From an uncultured SAR116 cluster alpha proteobacterium (GTDB taxonomy: Bacteria; Pseudomonadota; Alphaproteobacteria; Puniceispirillales; Marisalimonadaceae): a stretch of DNA of 64,000 bases. The notes under the pieces were generated by a model. The model had not been told where the DNA came from and ran no database searches. It was given only the letters and a program-made list of their open reading frames with translations. Where the stretch lies: contig CACAAB010000004.1 of the NCBI GenBank assembly GCA_902530325.1, positions 1-64,000 on the forward strand, written 5' to 3'. Both the position numbers and the translations under genes were made by a program. Of the stretch, positions 33,956 to 42,807 are shown piece after piece (the first letter of the stretch is position 1; every line of letters begins with the position of its first letter).

Positions 33956-34840
33956 ATGACAGCATTAAAAGGAATTATTGCACCCTTTACAACTCCATTT
34001 AAGCCAAATGGAGAAATTGATCTTACTTTGATAAAGCCACAAGTAGACTGGTTAATTGAAAATGGTGTTCATGGTTTAGCTGCTGGCGGTAGTACAGGTG
34101 AAGGTCATGCTTTAAGCAGAGATGAGTATTTATCCCTAATGACAGAAACTGCTTCATCTTTAAATGGCAGGGTACCTTTAGTTGCTGGTATTATTGCTAA
34201 TTCGACATCTGAAGTGATTGAAAGAGGTAAGTCAGTAAAGTCTCTTAATGTTGAAGCTCTTCAAATAACACCACCAAGTTATTTATTTAGGCCTGATGAT
34301 GATGCAATGGTAAGACATTTTAGTGAGATACATGATGAATGCCAAATACCAATATTAATTTATAATGTTGTACCTTGGTGTTATTTATCACCTGATTTAC
34401 TATTAAGAATTATGGATGAAGTTCCAGGAGTTTTAGGTGTAAAACAAAGCGCTGGTGATATGAAACTTTTTGCTGACCTTATTAGAAGAGCAAAGCCTAA
34501 AAATATGATTTTTAGTGCTGTCGATGCTCTTCTTTACTTATCATACAAATTGGGAGCACCGGGATCAATTGCAGCAATTTTAACTGCCGCTCCAGGTCCT
34601 TCTGTCAAATTATGGAATGCTGTTATTAAACAAGATTGGGAAACTGCGAAGGATCTTCATGAAAAACTAATGCCTTTATGGGATGCAATTGGCTTAGATA
34701 ATATGCCATCTCTTTGTAAATATGCTCAAAGTTTACAAGGTCTTGAAAGTGGTTTTGCCAGAAGACCAACCTCTCCTGCAACCGATAATCAGAAAGAAAA
34801 AGTGAGGGAAGCCCTAATTAATCTAAACCTTATAAAATAA
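33956..34840 (+). CDS. Dihydrodipicolinate synthase family aldolase/dehydratase
   Basis: A 294-residue Schiff-base TIM-barrel enzyme of the DapA/NanA family. GLAAGGSTGEGHALSRDEY carries the substrate-carboxylate GGSTGE site, Tyr in LIYNVVP and the Schiff-base Lys in GVKQSAGD are both present. Members include dihydrodipicolinate synthase, KDG aldolase and keto-deoxyglucarate dehydratase. The uronate dehydrogenase-like gene on the other side of the divergent promoter suggests sugar-acid breakdown rather than lysine synthesis. ATG 33956 has AAGGAG upstream; the ATG at 33932 lacks one. Confidence 0.88.
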   Translation: MTALKGIIAPFTTPFKPNGEIDLTLIKPQVDWLIENGVHGLAAGGSTGEGHALSRDEYLSLMTETASSLNGRVPLVAGIIANSTSEVIERGKSVKSLNVEALQITPPSYLFRPDDDAMVRHFSEIHDECQIPILIYNVVPWCYLSPDLLLRIMDEVPGVLGVKQSAGDMKLFADLIRRAKPKNMIFSAVDALLYLSYKLGAPGSIAAILTAAPGPSVKLWNAVIKQDWETAKDLHEKLMPLWDAIGLDNMPSLCKYAQSLQGLESGFARRPTSPATDNQKEKVREALINLNLIK

Positions 34841-34856
34841 GATTAAGAGGATCAAA

Positions 34857-35816
34857 ATGAATATTAATTATCCAAAGCCGACAGAATCAATAGAAGTTGC
34901 CAAAAATGACTTAAAAAAATGGGGGTATTGTTTACTTAAAAACGCTATTCCACCAGATCTTAATAACAGGGCTATGGAAAGATTAATTGAACAGGCTAAT
35001 GCAGAAAAAGAATTAAATCTGGCATACGAGGATGGCAGTGAAAAAAAGAAATGGGGTGAATTCCATAAAAATACTGATGCTCGTGGAGTCAACCAACGAG
35101 TATGGATGTTGCCTAATAAAGGCAAAGTATTTTTAGATATTTTAGCAAAACACAACTATGTAGAATGCGTAAAGGAAATTGTTGGAGATGAATTTCTAGT
35201 TTCAAGTTTTGGAGCAAATATTGCTAAGCCAGGTGGCGTTGCAATGGATCTTCATACTGATCAATGGTGGTTTCCAGACCCAGTAAATAGAAATGATAAT
35301 TTTTTGCCTCCAGGATCTATTAAAAGAAATAAATTTAATATCAAAATCAATGAAAATATTAGTAACAATAACGAACTTATTTCAAGGCCAGCTGTAACTA
35401 ATGTTTTAATAATGCTAAATGGAATGAGTAAAGAAAATGGGGGTACACGTATTGTCCCAGGATCTCATTTATTTGGACGTCATCCAGATAAAGTTTTAGA
35501 TAAAGATATAGAAGTTATATCTGCTGAAGGCCCCCCTGGTTGTGCTATTATTACGGATGGTAGGGTATGGCACGGAACAGGTGCAAATATTACAAAGGAT
35601 AATAGGCTTGCATTATTAATAACTTTTTGTGGCCCACAATTTAGACCTCAAGAAAATTTTACCTTAGGTATAAAAAAAGATGTTTTTTCAAATTTAAATG
35701 ACTATCAAAAAGAATTACTAGGGTTTAAAGTTTGGAATGGATATGGAAGAATTGGAAATCCTACTGATACATTTCTTGATATAGAAAATCATGAAATTGG
35801 TGAATTAAAAATTTAA
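34857..35816 (+). CDS. Phytanoyl-CoA dioxygenase (PhyH) family
   Basis: A 319-residue Fe(II)/2-oxoglutarate oxygenase. The HxD pair is in LHTDQWWFP, the distal His in RVWHGTG, and the 2-oxoglutarate-binding Arg probably in NRLALLITF. NGMSKENGGTRIVPGSH is a PhyH landmark. These enzymes hydroxylate small acids, osmolytes or phosphonates. It follows the aldolase by 16 bases and precedes an MFS importer, so it probably modifies the same imported compound. Confidence 0.9.
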   Translation: MNINYPKPTESIEVAKNDLKKWGYCLLKNAIPPDLNNRAMERLIEQANAEKELNLAYEDGSEKKKWGEFHKNTDARGVNQRVWMLPNKGKVFLDILAKHNYVECVKEIVGDEFLVSSFGANIAKPGGVAMDLHTDQWWFPDPVNRNDNFLPPGSIKRNKFNIKINENISNNNELISRPAVTNVLIMLNGMSKENGGTRIVPGSHLFGRHPDKVLDKDIEVISAEGPPGCAIITDGRVWHGTGANITKDNRLALLITFCGPQFRPQENFTLGIKKDVFSNLNDYQKELLGFKVWNGYGRIGNPTDTFLDIENHEIGELKI

Positions 35817-35877
35817 ACTATTGCCTAAACATTATTTAAGTATCATAAAATCCACTTAACGATTAGATTGGTACCTT

Positions 35878-37107
35878 ATGAATTTTATAATTAAAAATGC
35901 TAGGTGGTTGTTAGCAACAGCTCTTTTGTATTTTAGTTCCTGTTTTGGACAAACTTTTTTTATTTCATTATTTGCTGGCGAAATTAGACAAGCATTTGAT
36001 TTATCTCATGGCGATTGGGGCGCCATCTACTCTGGGGGAACATTAGTTTCTGCTGTGGCTATGTTAATTTTTGGGGGGTACGTTGATAAATATAAAATTA
36101 CATCAAACATAAAAATTGTAATCATTTGCTTAAGCCTCCTTTGCTTATGTATGAACTTTATTGAGATTGTTTGGCTTCTTCCATTAATAATTTTTGGTCT
36201 CAGATTTTTTGGTCAAGGAATGCTAATACACATACCTGCTGTAGCTATAGGTAAATGGTATGGGAAAAACAAAGGTAAAGCTTTATCTTTATCAATAATG
36301 GGATTTTCAATTGGCGAAGCAATATTCCCAGTAGTATTTGTGAGTTTGTTTACAATTATTGGCTGGAGAAATAGTTGGGTTGTTGGAATGATTATATTGT
36401 TATTCTTATTACCTGTAATATTGAAGTTATTGTCCAATGAAAGAATTCCTAACAGTAAACAAGAGAACATTTCTAATCAATTAGGTATGCAGAATAAGCA
36501 TTGGACCAGAAAAGAGGCTCTTAACCATTGGGTGTTTTGGGCTGTGATATTACCTTTTTTAATTCCTCCAATTTTTTCTACTGCCTTCTTTTTTAATATG
36601 GTTCACTTAACAGACATTAAAGATTGGTCTTTAATTTCATTTACTGCCCTATTTCCATTCTATACTTCAATGTCCATTTTAACTACGTTATGCTCTGGTT
36701 GGATCCTAGACAAATTTGGTGTTGAAAAAATTTTACCATTCTACTTACTACCAATGTCCTTAGGTTTATTAATATTTTCTTTTGGTAACACATATCTTCA
36801 TGCAATGATTGGACTTGCCTTTCTAGGAATGACCCAAGGATTAGCAATGACAATCGGGGGAACTTTTTGGCCAAATTACTACGGAACAAAAAATTTGGGA
36901 TCTGTTAGATCTTTATCAACATCAACAATGGTGTTTGGGACTTCATTAGGACCAGCAATAGTAGGTATGCTATTAGATTTTGGACATAATTATAATTCTA
37001 TTTTATTAGGAATGTGTATATTAGCTATGTTTGCAAGCATTTCTTTAGCTATTACCATGAAGCATGCACCAAAACTATTATCTAACAATCTCAAGAAGGG
37101 AGCTTAA
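35878..37107 (+). CDS. MFS transporter
   Basis: A 409-residue twelve-helix major facilitator protein. GGYVDKYKI and RFFGQGMLIHIPAVAIGKWY in the first half, GWILDKFGVEKILPFYLLP in the second, and LGMTQGLAMTIGGTFWPNYYG match the monocarboxylate/oxalate-formate-like branch of MFS. Substrate likely a carboxylate. It is followed one base later by the YtoQ gene. Confidence 0.9.
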   Translation: MNFIIKNARWLLATALLYFSSCFGQTFFISLFAGEIRQAFDLSHGDWGAIYSGGTLVSAVAMLIFGGYVDKYKITSNIKIVIICLSLLCLCMNFIEIVWLLPLIIFGLRFFGQGMLIHIPAVAIGKWYGKNKGKALSLSIMGFSIGEAIFPVVFVSLFTIIGWRNSWVVGMIILLFLLPVILKLLSNERIPNSKQENISNQLGMQNKHWTRKEALNHWVFWAVILPFLIPPIFSTAFFFNMVHLTDIKDWSLISFTALFPFYTSMSILTTLCSGWILDKFGVEKILPFYLLPMSLGLLIFSFGNTYLHAMIGLAFLGMTQGLAMTIGGTFWPNYYGTKNLGSVRSLSTSTMVFGTSLGPAIVGMLLDFGHNYNSILLGMCILAMFASISLAITMKHAPKLLSNNLKKGA

Positions 37108-37108
37108 C

Positions 37109-37558
37109 ATGTTGAACATTTATCTTTCAGGAGAAATTCACACTGATTGGCGTGAAGAAATAATCAATTTATGCAAAATTGAAAATTTAAATATTTCTTT
37201 TTCCTCTCCAATAACAAATCATGACGCGTCTGATAATTGTGGAGTCGAAATATTAGGACAAGAAGAAAAAAATTTCTGGAAAGACAGTAAAGGTGCTAAT
37301 ATTAACTCTATAAAAACAAGAAAAGCAATTAAAGATGCTGATATTGTTATTGTTAAATTTGGAGAAAAATATAAACAATGGAATGCAGCTTTTGATGCTG
37401 GCTTTGCTGCAGCTTTAAACAAATCTATCATTGTAATACATAATGACGAACATCAACATGCATTGAAAGAAGTAGATGCAGCGGCATCTGCTGTTGCAAA
37501 AGATCAATATCAAGTTGTAAGAATCCTAAAATATATTCTAGATGGTTCTCTAAATTAA
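37109..37558 (+). CDS. ytoQ: YtoQ family protein
   Basis: A 149-residue cytoplasmic protein of the YtoQ family, related in fold to nucleoside 2-deoxyribosyltransferases. It begins MLNIYLSGEIHTDWREEII, contains FSSPITNHDASDNCG and the end YQVVRILKYILDG. Function is not known to me. The ATG at 37109 has AAGGGAG upstream and begins one base after the MFS stop, so it is the last gene of the divergent plus-strand set; a longer in-frame start would lie inside the MFS gene. Confidence 0.87.
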   Translation: MLNIYLSGEIHTDWREEIINLCKIENLNISFSSPITNHDASDNCGVEILGQEEKNFWKDSKGANINSIKTRKAIKDADIVIVKFGEKYKQWNAAFDAGFAAALNKSIIVIHNDEHQHALKEVDAAASAVAKDQYQVVRILKYILDGSLN

Positions 37559-37577
37559 ACTAAGTTAGAAAATTTTA

Positions 37578-38042
37578 ATGTTTCATATAATTTTATATAA
37601 TCCTGAAATCCCACCTAATACAGGTAATATTATGAGGTTATCAGCAAATACTGGCACTCAATTACATTTGATTAGACCATTAGGTTTTAATCTAAGTAAT
37701 AATTCACTTAAAAGAGCCGGCCTAGATTATAAAAAAGATGCAGATTTTTTTTTACATGATAGTTTTGATTTATGTTTAAATTCAATTAAGTGTAATGAAA
37801 TTTATGCATTCACCAAATTTGCTAAAAAAACTTTTACTAAAATAAAATTTAAAAGAAATGACTGCTTCTTATTTGGAAGTGAAACCAGCGGATTACCTGA
37901 TAATATTTTAGATAAAATAAAAGTTACAAATAAGCTTAGGATACCCATGATTAAGAATAGTAGAAGTCTCAATCTAAGTAACTCCGTGGCAATAACAGTT
38001 TATGAAGGACTAAGACAAAATAAGTTTGAAAATTTAGTTTAA
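37578..38042 (+). CDS. trmL: tRNA (cytidine/uridine-34-2'-O-)-methyltransferase
   Basis: A 154-residue SPOUT methyltransferase that 2'-O-methylates the wobble base of certain tRNAs with S-adenosylmethionine. NPEIPPNTGNIMRLSANTG at the N-terminus, LFGSETSGLPDNIL and RSLNLSNSVAITVYEGLRQ (the trefoil knot) are all diagnostic for TrmL. Length is normal. Plus strand, 19 bases after ytoQ. Confidence 0.95.
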   Translation: MFHIILYNPEIPPNTGNIMRLSANTGTQLHLIRPLGFNLSNNSLKRAGLDYKKDADFFLHDSFDLCLNSIKCNEIYAFTKFAKKTFTKIKFKRNDCFLFGSETSGLPDNILDKIKVTNKLRIPMIKNSRSLNLSNSVAITVYEGLRQNKFENLV

Positions 38043-38069
38043 AGTTTAGTTTAAGGTTTAATTTTAAAT

Positions 38070-38702
38070 ATGGGTATTTATGAATGGCTGTCTATTGCAC
38101 TTATTTGTGTAGCAGGTGCAACAACACCTGGACCAAGTGTTTTAGTAATAATTTACATAAATAATACTAGAGGCTTTTTATCAGGAATCATTGCTTCATT
38201 AGCGCATGGGCTTGGTATATTTATTTATGCCCTAATCTCTATTTACACTATAAGTTTAATTGATAAAAATTTACCCTCAATAATACCATTAATTCAATTG
38301 TTGGGTGCAATATTTCTTATATTTTTTAGTTATAAAATGATGTTTTTAAAATCAAATGAAAAAAACATAAACAAAAATTATATAATATTAAAAAAAGTTA
38401 CAGATAGTTTTTTTTTGGGACTTACAACATCTTTAATAAACCCTAAAATTCTAATTTTTTTTACATCTATTTTTAGTCAGTTTATAAATAATGACTTTAA
38501 TGACTATAACAAAGTTTGGATTGGATTATTAGCAGGAATAATTGACACAGTCTGGTATATTTTAGTTTCATACTCAGTTAACCTTCCAAAATTAAAAAAC
38601 TACATTATCCTTAATCAAAAAATAATTTTTTTATTCTTTGGGTTTATTTTAATTGTTTTTTCTATTTATTTAGCTGGTATATCAATTAAGTATTTTATTT
38701 GA
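38070..38702 (+). CDS. LysE family translocator
   Basis: A 210-residue inner-membrane exporter with about six helices. AGATTPGPSVLVIIYINNTRG is the conserved LysE start, SYKMMFLKS follows, and FFLGLTTSLINPKILIFF is the second signature. Family members export amino acids such as lysine, homoserine or threonine. It overlaps the 3' end of the convergent hemY by 21 bases. Substrate unknown. Confidence 0.9.
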   Translation: MGIYEWLSIALICVAGATTPGPSVLVIIYINNTRGFLSGIIASLAHGLGIFIYALISIYTISLIDKNLPSIIPLIQLLGAIFLIFFSYKMMFLKSNEKNINKNYIILKKVTDSFFLGLTTSLINPKILIFFTSIFSQFINNDFNDYNKVWIGLLAGIIDTVWYILVSYSVNLPKLKNYIILNQKIIFLFFGFILIVFSIYLAGISIKYFI

Positions 38703-40076
38703 TAACCTATTAGGCCCATTATCTGAAGATATTTTTAAAACATCAAAATTTTGATTATTTTCTATTTTCATCCAATCAATAGTACTTAATTGATCACATT
38801 TTGGGCAATGTAATTCCCAACTATAATTTTTATTACCACAGGAATAACAAAAATAATTATATCCTTCTTTAGCGGTAGCTGCCTTTTCAAGATAATTCTT
38901 TACTACTTCCGGATTATTTTGAGATCCAGCTATATCAGCCAACGCTTGATATGCTTTGGTTGTAAGTTTATCCTCGGGAATATCTTTTAATAGTTTTTCA
39001 GCCTCTCCCCAAATTTCCTCTGAAATAGCGTAACATGCCACTTCTATTTTAAGATCATTTTTAATTTCTTGGGAAGATTTTTTATTCAAAAGATTAATCG
39101 CTTTTGAAACACGAGATCCTGATGTTTTTAAATTCCATTTTTTTGATAGTTCTTCTAAAACATAAGGATTAGCAGTTAATAAAAAAGTTTTTTCTAATTG
39201 GTCAATTGACTTAGCTTTTGAACCAATACCTTTAAGCACGCCTGACAACTTTATAGAAGCTTCAATATGACTTGGTTTTTGTTTAAAAGCTTCTTTTAAA
39301 TAATTGGTGGCAAGACTCCTTTTTTCATCCTCCAAATATTCTAATCCTTTCAAGTAATTTAAATCTGCAGATATATTTTTGTATATATTATCTTCCATAT
39401 AATTCATTTTTTTTAATTTATTGAGATATACAAGAGAATTTGAAAAATCTTTGAGCTTTGCATATGAAAATAATAAAACTTCTAAAATCTGTTTTGACTT
39501 AGGTTCAAATTTAAGAGCCTTTAGACCTTCATTAATAATTTCATTTAAATCTTTATTATCAAATATTGCTTGTCTCATAAGTGCTAAATGACCAACAAAT
39601 GCTGTAGATGGTTCATCAGTAAGCTGTTTAAAATAATTTTTTGATAATTCTTCATTTTCATCAGAGTTTTTATTTAATTTGTTAAAAACATTAATGTGTG
39701 TATTTAATAATTTACCCAAATTTTTATCCTTAGTATTTTTTGATACTAAAGCAGCCTCTTTTGCTGCAGTTTCAAATTCTCCATGACTTGCTAGTAAAAA
39801 TGCCTTCACTAATTTTTGTTCAACTTTTTTATTATTGTTAGCTTCAAATCGTCTAAATGTTGCTTTTGGTAAGTTCAAAAAAGCTAGCCAAACCCTGTCA
39901 ATAAAGATTAAAATTACAGAAAATAAAATAATGATTAGAATAAACCTGTCTGTGGGTATTTCGATTCCCCACTCCATCCAATTTATAGATGTTACACCTG
40001 GATGCTCAGAAAAAAACTCTGATAAATACCATATGATGGAAATGAATATAATTAGTTTTAAGATTTTAAAAATCAC
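38682..40076 (-). CDS. hemY: HemY-type TPR membrane protein
   Basis: A 464-residue protein with two N-terminal membrane helices (about residues 5-20 and 45-65) and a long tetratricopeptide-repeat region. The C-terminal zinc ribbon has two Cys pairs (CYSCG and CPKC, about residues 430-450). It is the HemY of heme operons, not protoporphyrinogen oxidase; its role in heme synthesis is unclear. The likely start is GTG. It is the last gene of hemC-hemD-Mic60-like-hemY and overlaps the lysE-like gene. Confidence 0.85.
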   Translation of the reverse strand: MIFKILKLIIFISIIWYLSEFFSEHPGVTSINWMEWGIEIPTDRFILIIILFSVILIFIDRVWLAFLNLPKATFRRFEANNNKKVEQKLVKAFLLASHGEFETAAKEAALVSKNTKDKNLGKLLNTHINVFNKLNKNSDENEELSKNYFKQLTDEPSTAFVGHLALMRQAIFDNKDLNEIINEGLKALKFEPKSKQILEVLLFSYAKLKDFSNSLVYLNKLKKMNYMEDNIYKNISADLNYLKGLEYLEDEKRSLATNYLKEAFKQKPSHIEASIKLSGVLKGIGSKAKSIDQLEKTFLLTANPYVLEELSKKWNLKTSGSRVSKAINLLNKKSSQEIKNDLKIEVACYAISEEIWGEAEKLLKDIPEDKLTTKAYQALADIAGSQNNPEVVKNYLEKAATAKEGYNYFCYSCGNKNYSWELHCPKCDQLSTIDWMKIENNQNFDVLKISSDNGPNRLSNKILN

Positions 40077-40091
40077 TTATTCACTCTTTAT

Positions 40092-40943
40092 TTAATTTTG
40101 ATTTAATGCTCTTTCAAATCTATTTATTGAGGCTTCTATAGTTTCTTTCCAATTCTTAGGAAGTGTCTTTATAATATTTAAAAAATTATAAAAATTTTTG
40201 TTTTTAAGTTCTTCTTCTGCCATTGTAATTAATCCCCTAGGAGTGGTGTTATCTGCAAATTTTCTGAGTTTAAAAAAACCTGCAAAATAATTTTTCAATT
40301 TATTCAAATAGGTTTGTTCACTTAGAACTTCATCGTAATTGGAAGATGAACCAAAGTCTTTTTTTGAGAGAAGTTTTTCTATAATAATTTTAGCTTCTTT
40401 TATAAGTTCTTTTTGAGATTTCTCTATATTTTGTGAAAACTTTTTGGGCTCATAAGAGCTTTTAACTTGAGCAGCATTATTTTTCAGCTCAATTTCTTTA
40501 TTAGCCGTTTCATTTTTGTTTTCTAAAATTTTAATTTTATTTGAGATTTTTTCTAGCTCTTTTTTTATAAATACCAAAGAATTACCTTGATTTTTAATTT
40601 CGAGGTTTATTGTTTCGCTATTATTAAAATCAAGTTTATTAAGCTTATTTTTAAGTAATTTAATTTCTGTAGTAATTTCATTAATTTTAATATTTTCTTT
40701 TTCTTTTAAAATCTCAATCTCGTTATTTAGTTGAATGATTTTATTTGAATGTTCTTCAATATGACTAGGTAAATAATATACTGTTAACCAAATTAAAATT
40801 ATAATAAACGAAAAGACGGTTATAATTGGTATTAAAAAAAGAGGATTTTTTAAAATAATTGTTTTTGGTGTTTCATTTACTGGCTCCATATCGATGATTG
40901 TTTCTTTATCACTCTTAGCTTTATGAGTTTTGGCTTTTATCAT
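40092..40943 (-). CDS. Mitofilin/Mic60-like membrane protein (COG4223)
   Basis: A 283-residue protein with one N-terminal membrane helix (about residues 32-54) and a long coiled coil (about 65-150). A C-terminal helical domain ends in FYNFLNIIKTLPKNWKETIEASINRFERAL. This architecture and its place between hemD and hemY match the alphaproteobacterial homologue of mitochondrial Mic60, which shapes membranes. It is shorter than typical members, so assignment rests mainly on layout and gene order. Confidence 0.75.
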   Translation of the reverse strand: MIKAKTHKAKSDKETIIDMEPVNETPKTIILKNPLFLIPIITVFSFIIILIWLTVYYLPSHIEEHSNKIIQLNNEIEILKEKENIKINEITTEIKLLKNKLNKLDFNNSETINLEIKNQGNSLVFIKKELEKISNKIKILENKNETANKEIELKNNAAQVKSSYEPKKFSQNIEKSQKELIKEAKIIIEKLLSKKDFGSSSNYDEVLSEQTYLNKLKNYFAGFFKLRKFADNTTPRGLITMAEEELKNKNFYNFLNIIKTLPKNWKETIEASINRFERALNQN

Positions 40944-40960
40944 CGTTATGGTCCTGTTTA

Positions 40961-41710
40961 CTAAGGTAATTTCATTATATTATCTAAAAATTCTTTAGTA
41001 AAATTTTTCTTGATAATTTTTATATTTCTCCAACCTATACTCTCTGCTTTTTTAGCAACATTTTCACTATTAACATATAAAGTTGCTTTATTTTTAACAA
41101 TGTTGAATAAATTGTAATTTTCTAAAATTTGTTTTGCAATTGATACATTTCTTGATGAAAATATGACTAAATTTAAGAAATCATATTTAATTAAATCCGT
41201 CTGCAAAGGCTTTGGTAATTCTAAAATTGGATGGGTGCTATAACCTTCGATAATTTCTATTTTTCTTTTGTTATTTAATAAATTTTTTTCAAGTTCAACA
41301 CTTCTATTTTTAGCAGCAATCCATAAACCATAATCTTCTTTTTTAGTATTAATTACAATTAAGTTATGTAAAGATTGAGAACTATTATTTGCTTGTAAAA
41401 TATTAGTATAAGATAATTTTTTCAATTGATATGTGGTTTCAAATCCTACAGAAAAAATTCTAATGTCCTTAGTGAAATTGCCTATTGTGTCTGAAATTAT
41501 CTTTTCAAGAATTTTTAATGCTTTTGGACTTGTTATAATAATATAATTAAAATCATTTTTATAAATATTTAAGCTTTTAAAATCTTCATATTTTAATGTT
41601 GTTATAGGAAACGGTTTTGAAAAAAACCCATTATCATTTAGATATTGTGAATTATTTTCAGCATCTTTTTTTTCTCGAAGCACAAAAGTTATTGTTTTTG
41701 ATTTTTTAAT
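40961..41710 (-). CDS. hemD: Uroporphyrinogen-III synthase, probable AUU start
   Basis: Closes hydroxymethylbilane to uroporphyrinogen III. The sequence is diverged as usual for HemD, but ITSPKALKILEKI, SVGFETTYQLKKL, the segment FSSRNVSIAKQIL and its position between hemC and the Mic60-like gene support the call. The first ATG/GTG/TTG in frame is GTG 41683, inside the first strand. Nine codons upstream, ATT at 41708-41710 has GGAG at 41718-41721 with an ideal seven-base spacer, giving the N-terminus (M)KKSKTITFVLREKK. 249 residues. Start inferred. Confidence 0.8.
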   Translation of the reverse strand: MKKSKTITFVLREKKDAENNSQYLNDNGFFSKPFPITTLKYEDFKSLNIYKNDFNYIIITSPKALKILEKIISDTIGNFTKDIRIFSVGFETTYQLKKLSYTNILQANNSSQSLHNLIVINTKKEDYGLWIAAKNRSVELEKNLLNNKRKIEIIEGYSTHPILELPKPLQTDLIKYDFLNLVIFSSRNVSIAKQILENYNLFNIVKNKATLYVNSENVAKKAESIGWRNIKIIKKNFTKEFLDNIMKLP

Positions 41711-41734
41711 CCATCAACTCCTTTTTTAATGAAA

Positions 41735-42649
41735 TTATTTAAATAAAAATTCACCATTAGTTTGCGCTTTAATTTTATTTCCTAACTCTTTACCTAAATT
41801 AATTGCGTCTCTAATCGATCCTTTAATTTTAGATCTAATTACTTTCGTACCATCTAGAGTTGCAATTGCTCCATACAATATCAATTCTTTACTATTGGTA
41901 AAATGTGCGCTTGCTGAAATTGGAGATCTACAAGAGCCATCCAAAGTTTTTAATAGGCTTCTTTCAGCTAAAGTTTCAAAAAAAGCCCTTTCATCGTTAA
42001 TTTTATTTAAGAGCATCTTTAATTGTTTTTGATATTTATTATTACCATTTGTAGTAGATTGAATTGCAATAACCCCTTGAGAAGATGCTGGAGGAATAAT
42101 TTCATTTGGAATTATGTTACCAACTTTAATATTTAACCTATCCAAACCTGCTTTGGCTAATATAATTGCATCATATAATCCAGAGTTTAGCTTTTCAATT
42201 CGAGTTTCAACATTACCTCTCAGAATCTTTATGTTTAAATCAGGCCTATAATATTTAGCAAAAGCAGCTCTTCTTACAGAACTTGTTCCCACAATTGCTT
42301 TATCTGGCAAATTATCGATTGAATCATAATTTCCTAACAAAACATCACTTCTATCACCTCTTGGAAGAACAGCTGAGATTTCAGTATTTTTTGCAATATC
42401 TGTTTCCATATCTTTCATTGAGTGAACAGCAATATCTGCAAGCCCACATAAAATAAAATGTTCTAATTCCTTAATAAAAAGACCTTTACCCCCAATTTCA
42501 GACAAAGATTTATTTAAAATTTTGTCTCCTGATGTGGTAATTTTAATAGTTTCAGTTTCAATATCTTTTCCAAAATAATTTTTAACAATATCCACTTGTC
42601 GTAAAGCGAGTTCTGATTTTCGAGTAGCAATTCTTATTTTAAGTGTCAT
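41735..42649 (-). CDS. hemC: Porphobilinogen deaminase (hydroxymethylbilane synthase)
   Basis: Polymerises four porphobilinogens to hydroxymethylbilane. RIATRKSELALRQVDIVKN, GGKGLFIKELEHFIL, AVHSMKDMET and LPRGDRSDVLLG are present. The dipyrromethane cofactor Cys is in LDGSCRSPISASAH. 304 residues, full length. It is the first gene of the heme set and diverges from tsaD, with a 158-base promoter region between them. Confidence 0.96.
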   Translation of the reverse strand: MTLKIRIATRKSELALRQVDIVKNYFGKDIETETIKITTSGDKILNKSLSEIGGKGLFIKELEHFILCGLADIAVHSMKDMETDIAKNTEISAVLPRGDRSDVLLGNYDSIDNLPDKAIVGTSSVRRAAFAKYYRPDLNIKILRGNVETRIEKLNSGLYDAIILAKAGLDRLNIKVGNIIPNEIIPPASSQGVIAIQSTTNGNNKYQKQLKMLLNKINDERAFFETLAERSLLKTLDGSCRSPISASAHFTNSKELILYGAIATLDGTKVIRSKIKGSIRDAINLGKELGNKIKAQTNGEFLFK

Positions 42650-42807
42650 TTTAATTTATTAATCTTTTATATTATCAAGTTATTTATTAATTCTTGAATG
42701 TTTCTATACACTTATAGTAAATCGTAAAACATACAATATTAATTTATATTGCATTACTTAGTTTTAAATTTAATTTATAGTAAAATTTTAATTTACTTAG
42801 GAATTTT

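Noticed and set aside
38028..38066. Short repeats of GTTTA-like words after trmL
   Set aside because: Low-complexity AT-rich sequence partly inside the trmL end; no repeat unit longer than about nine bases, and not a CRISPR.
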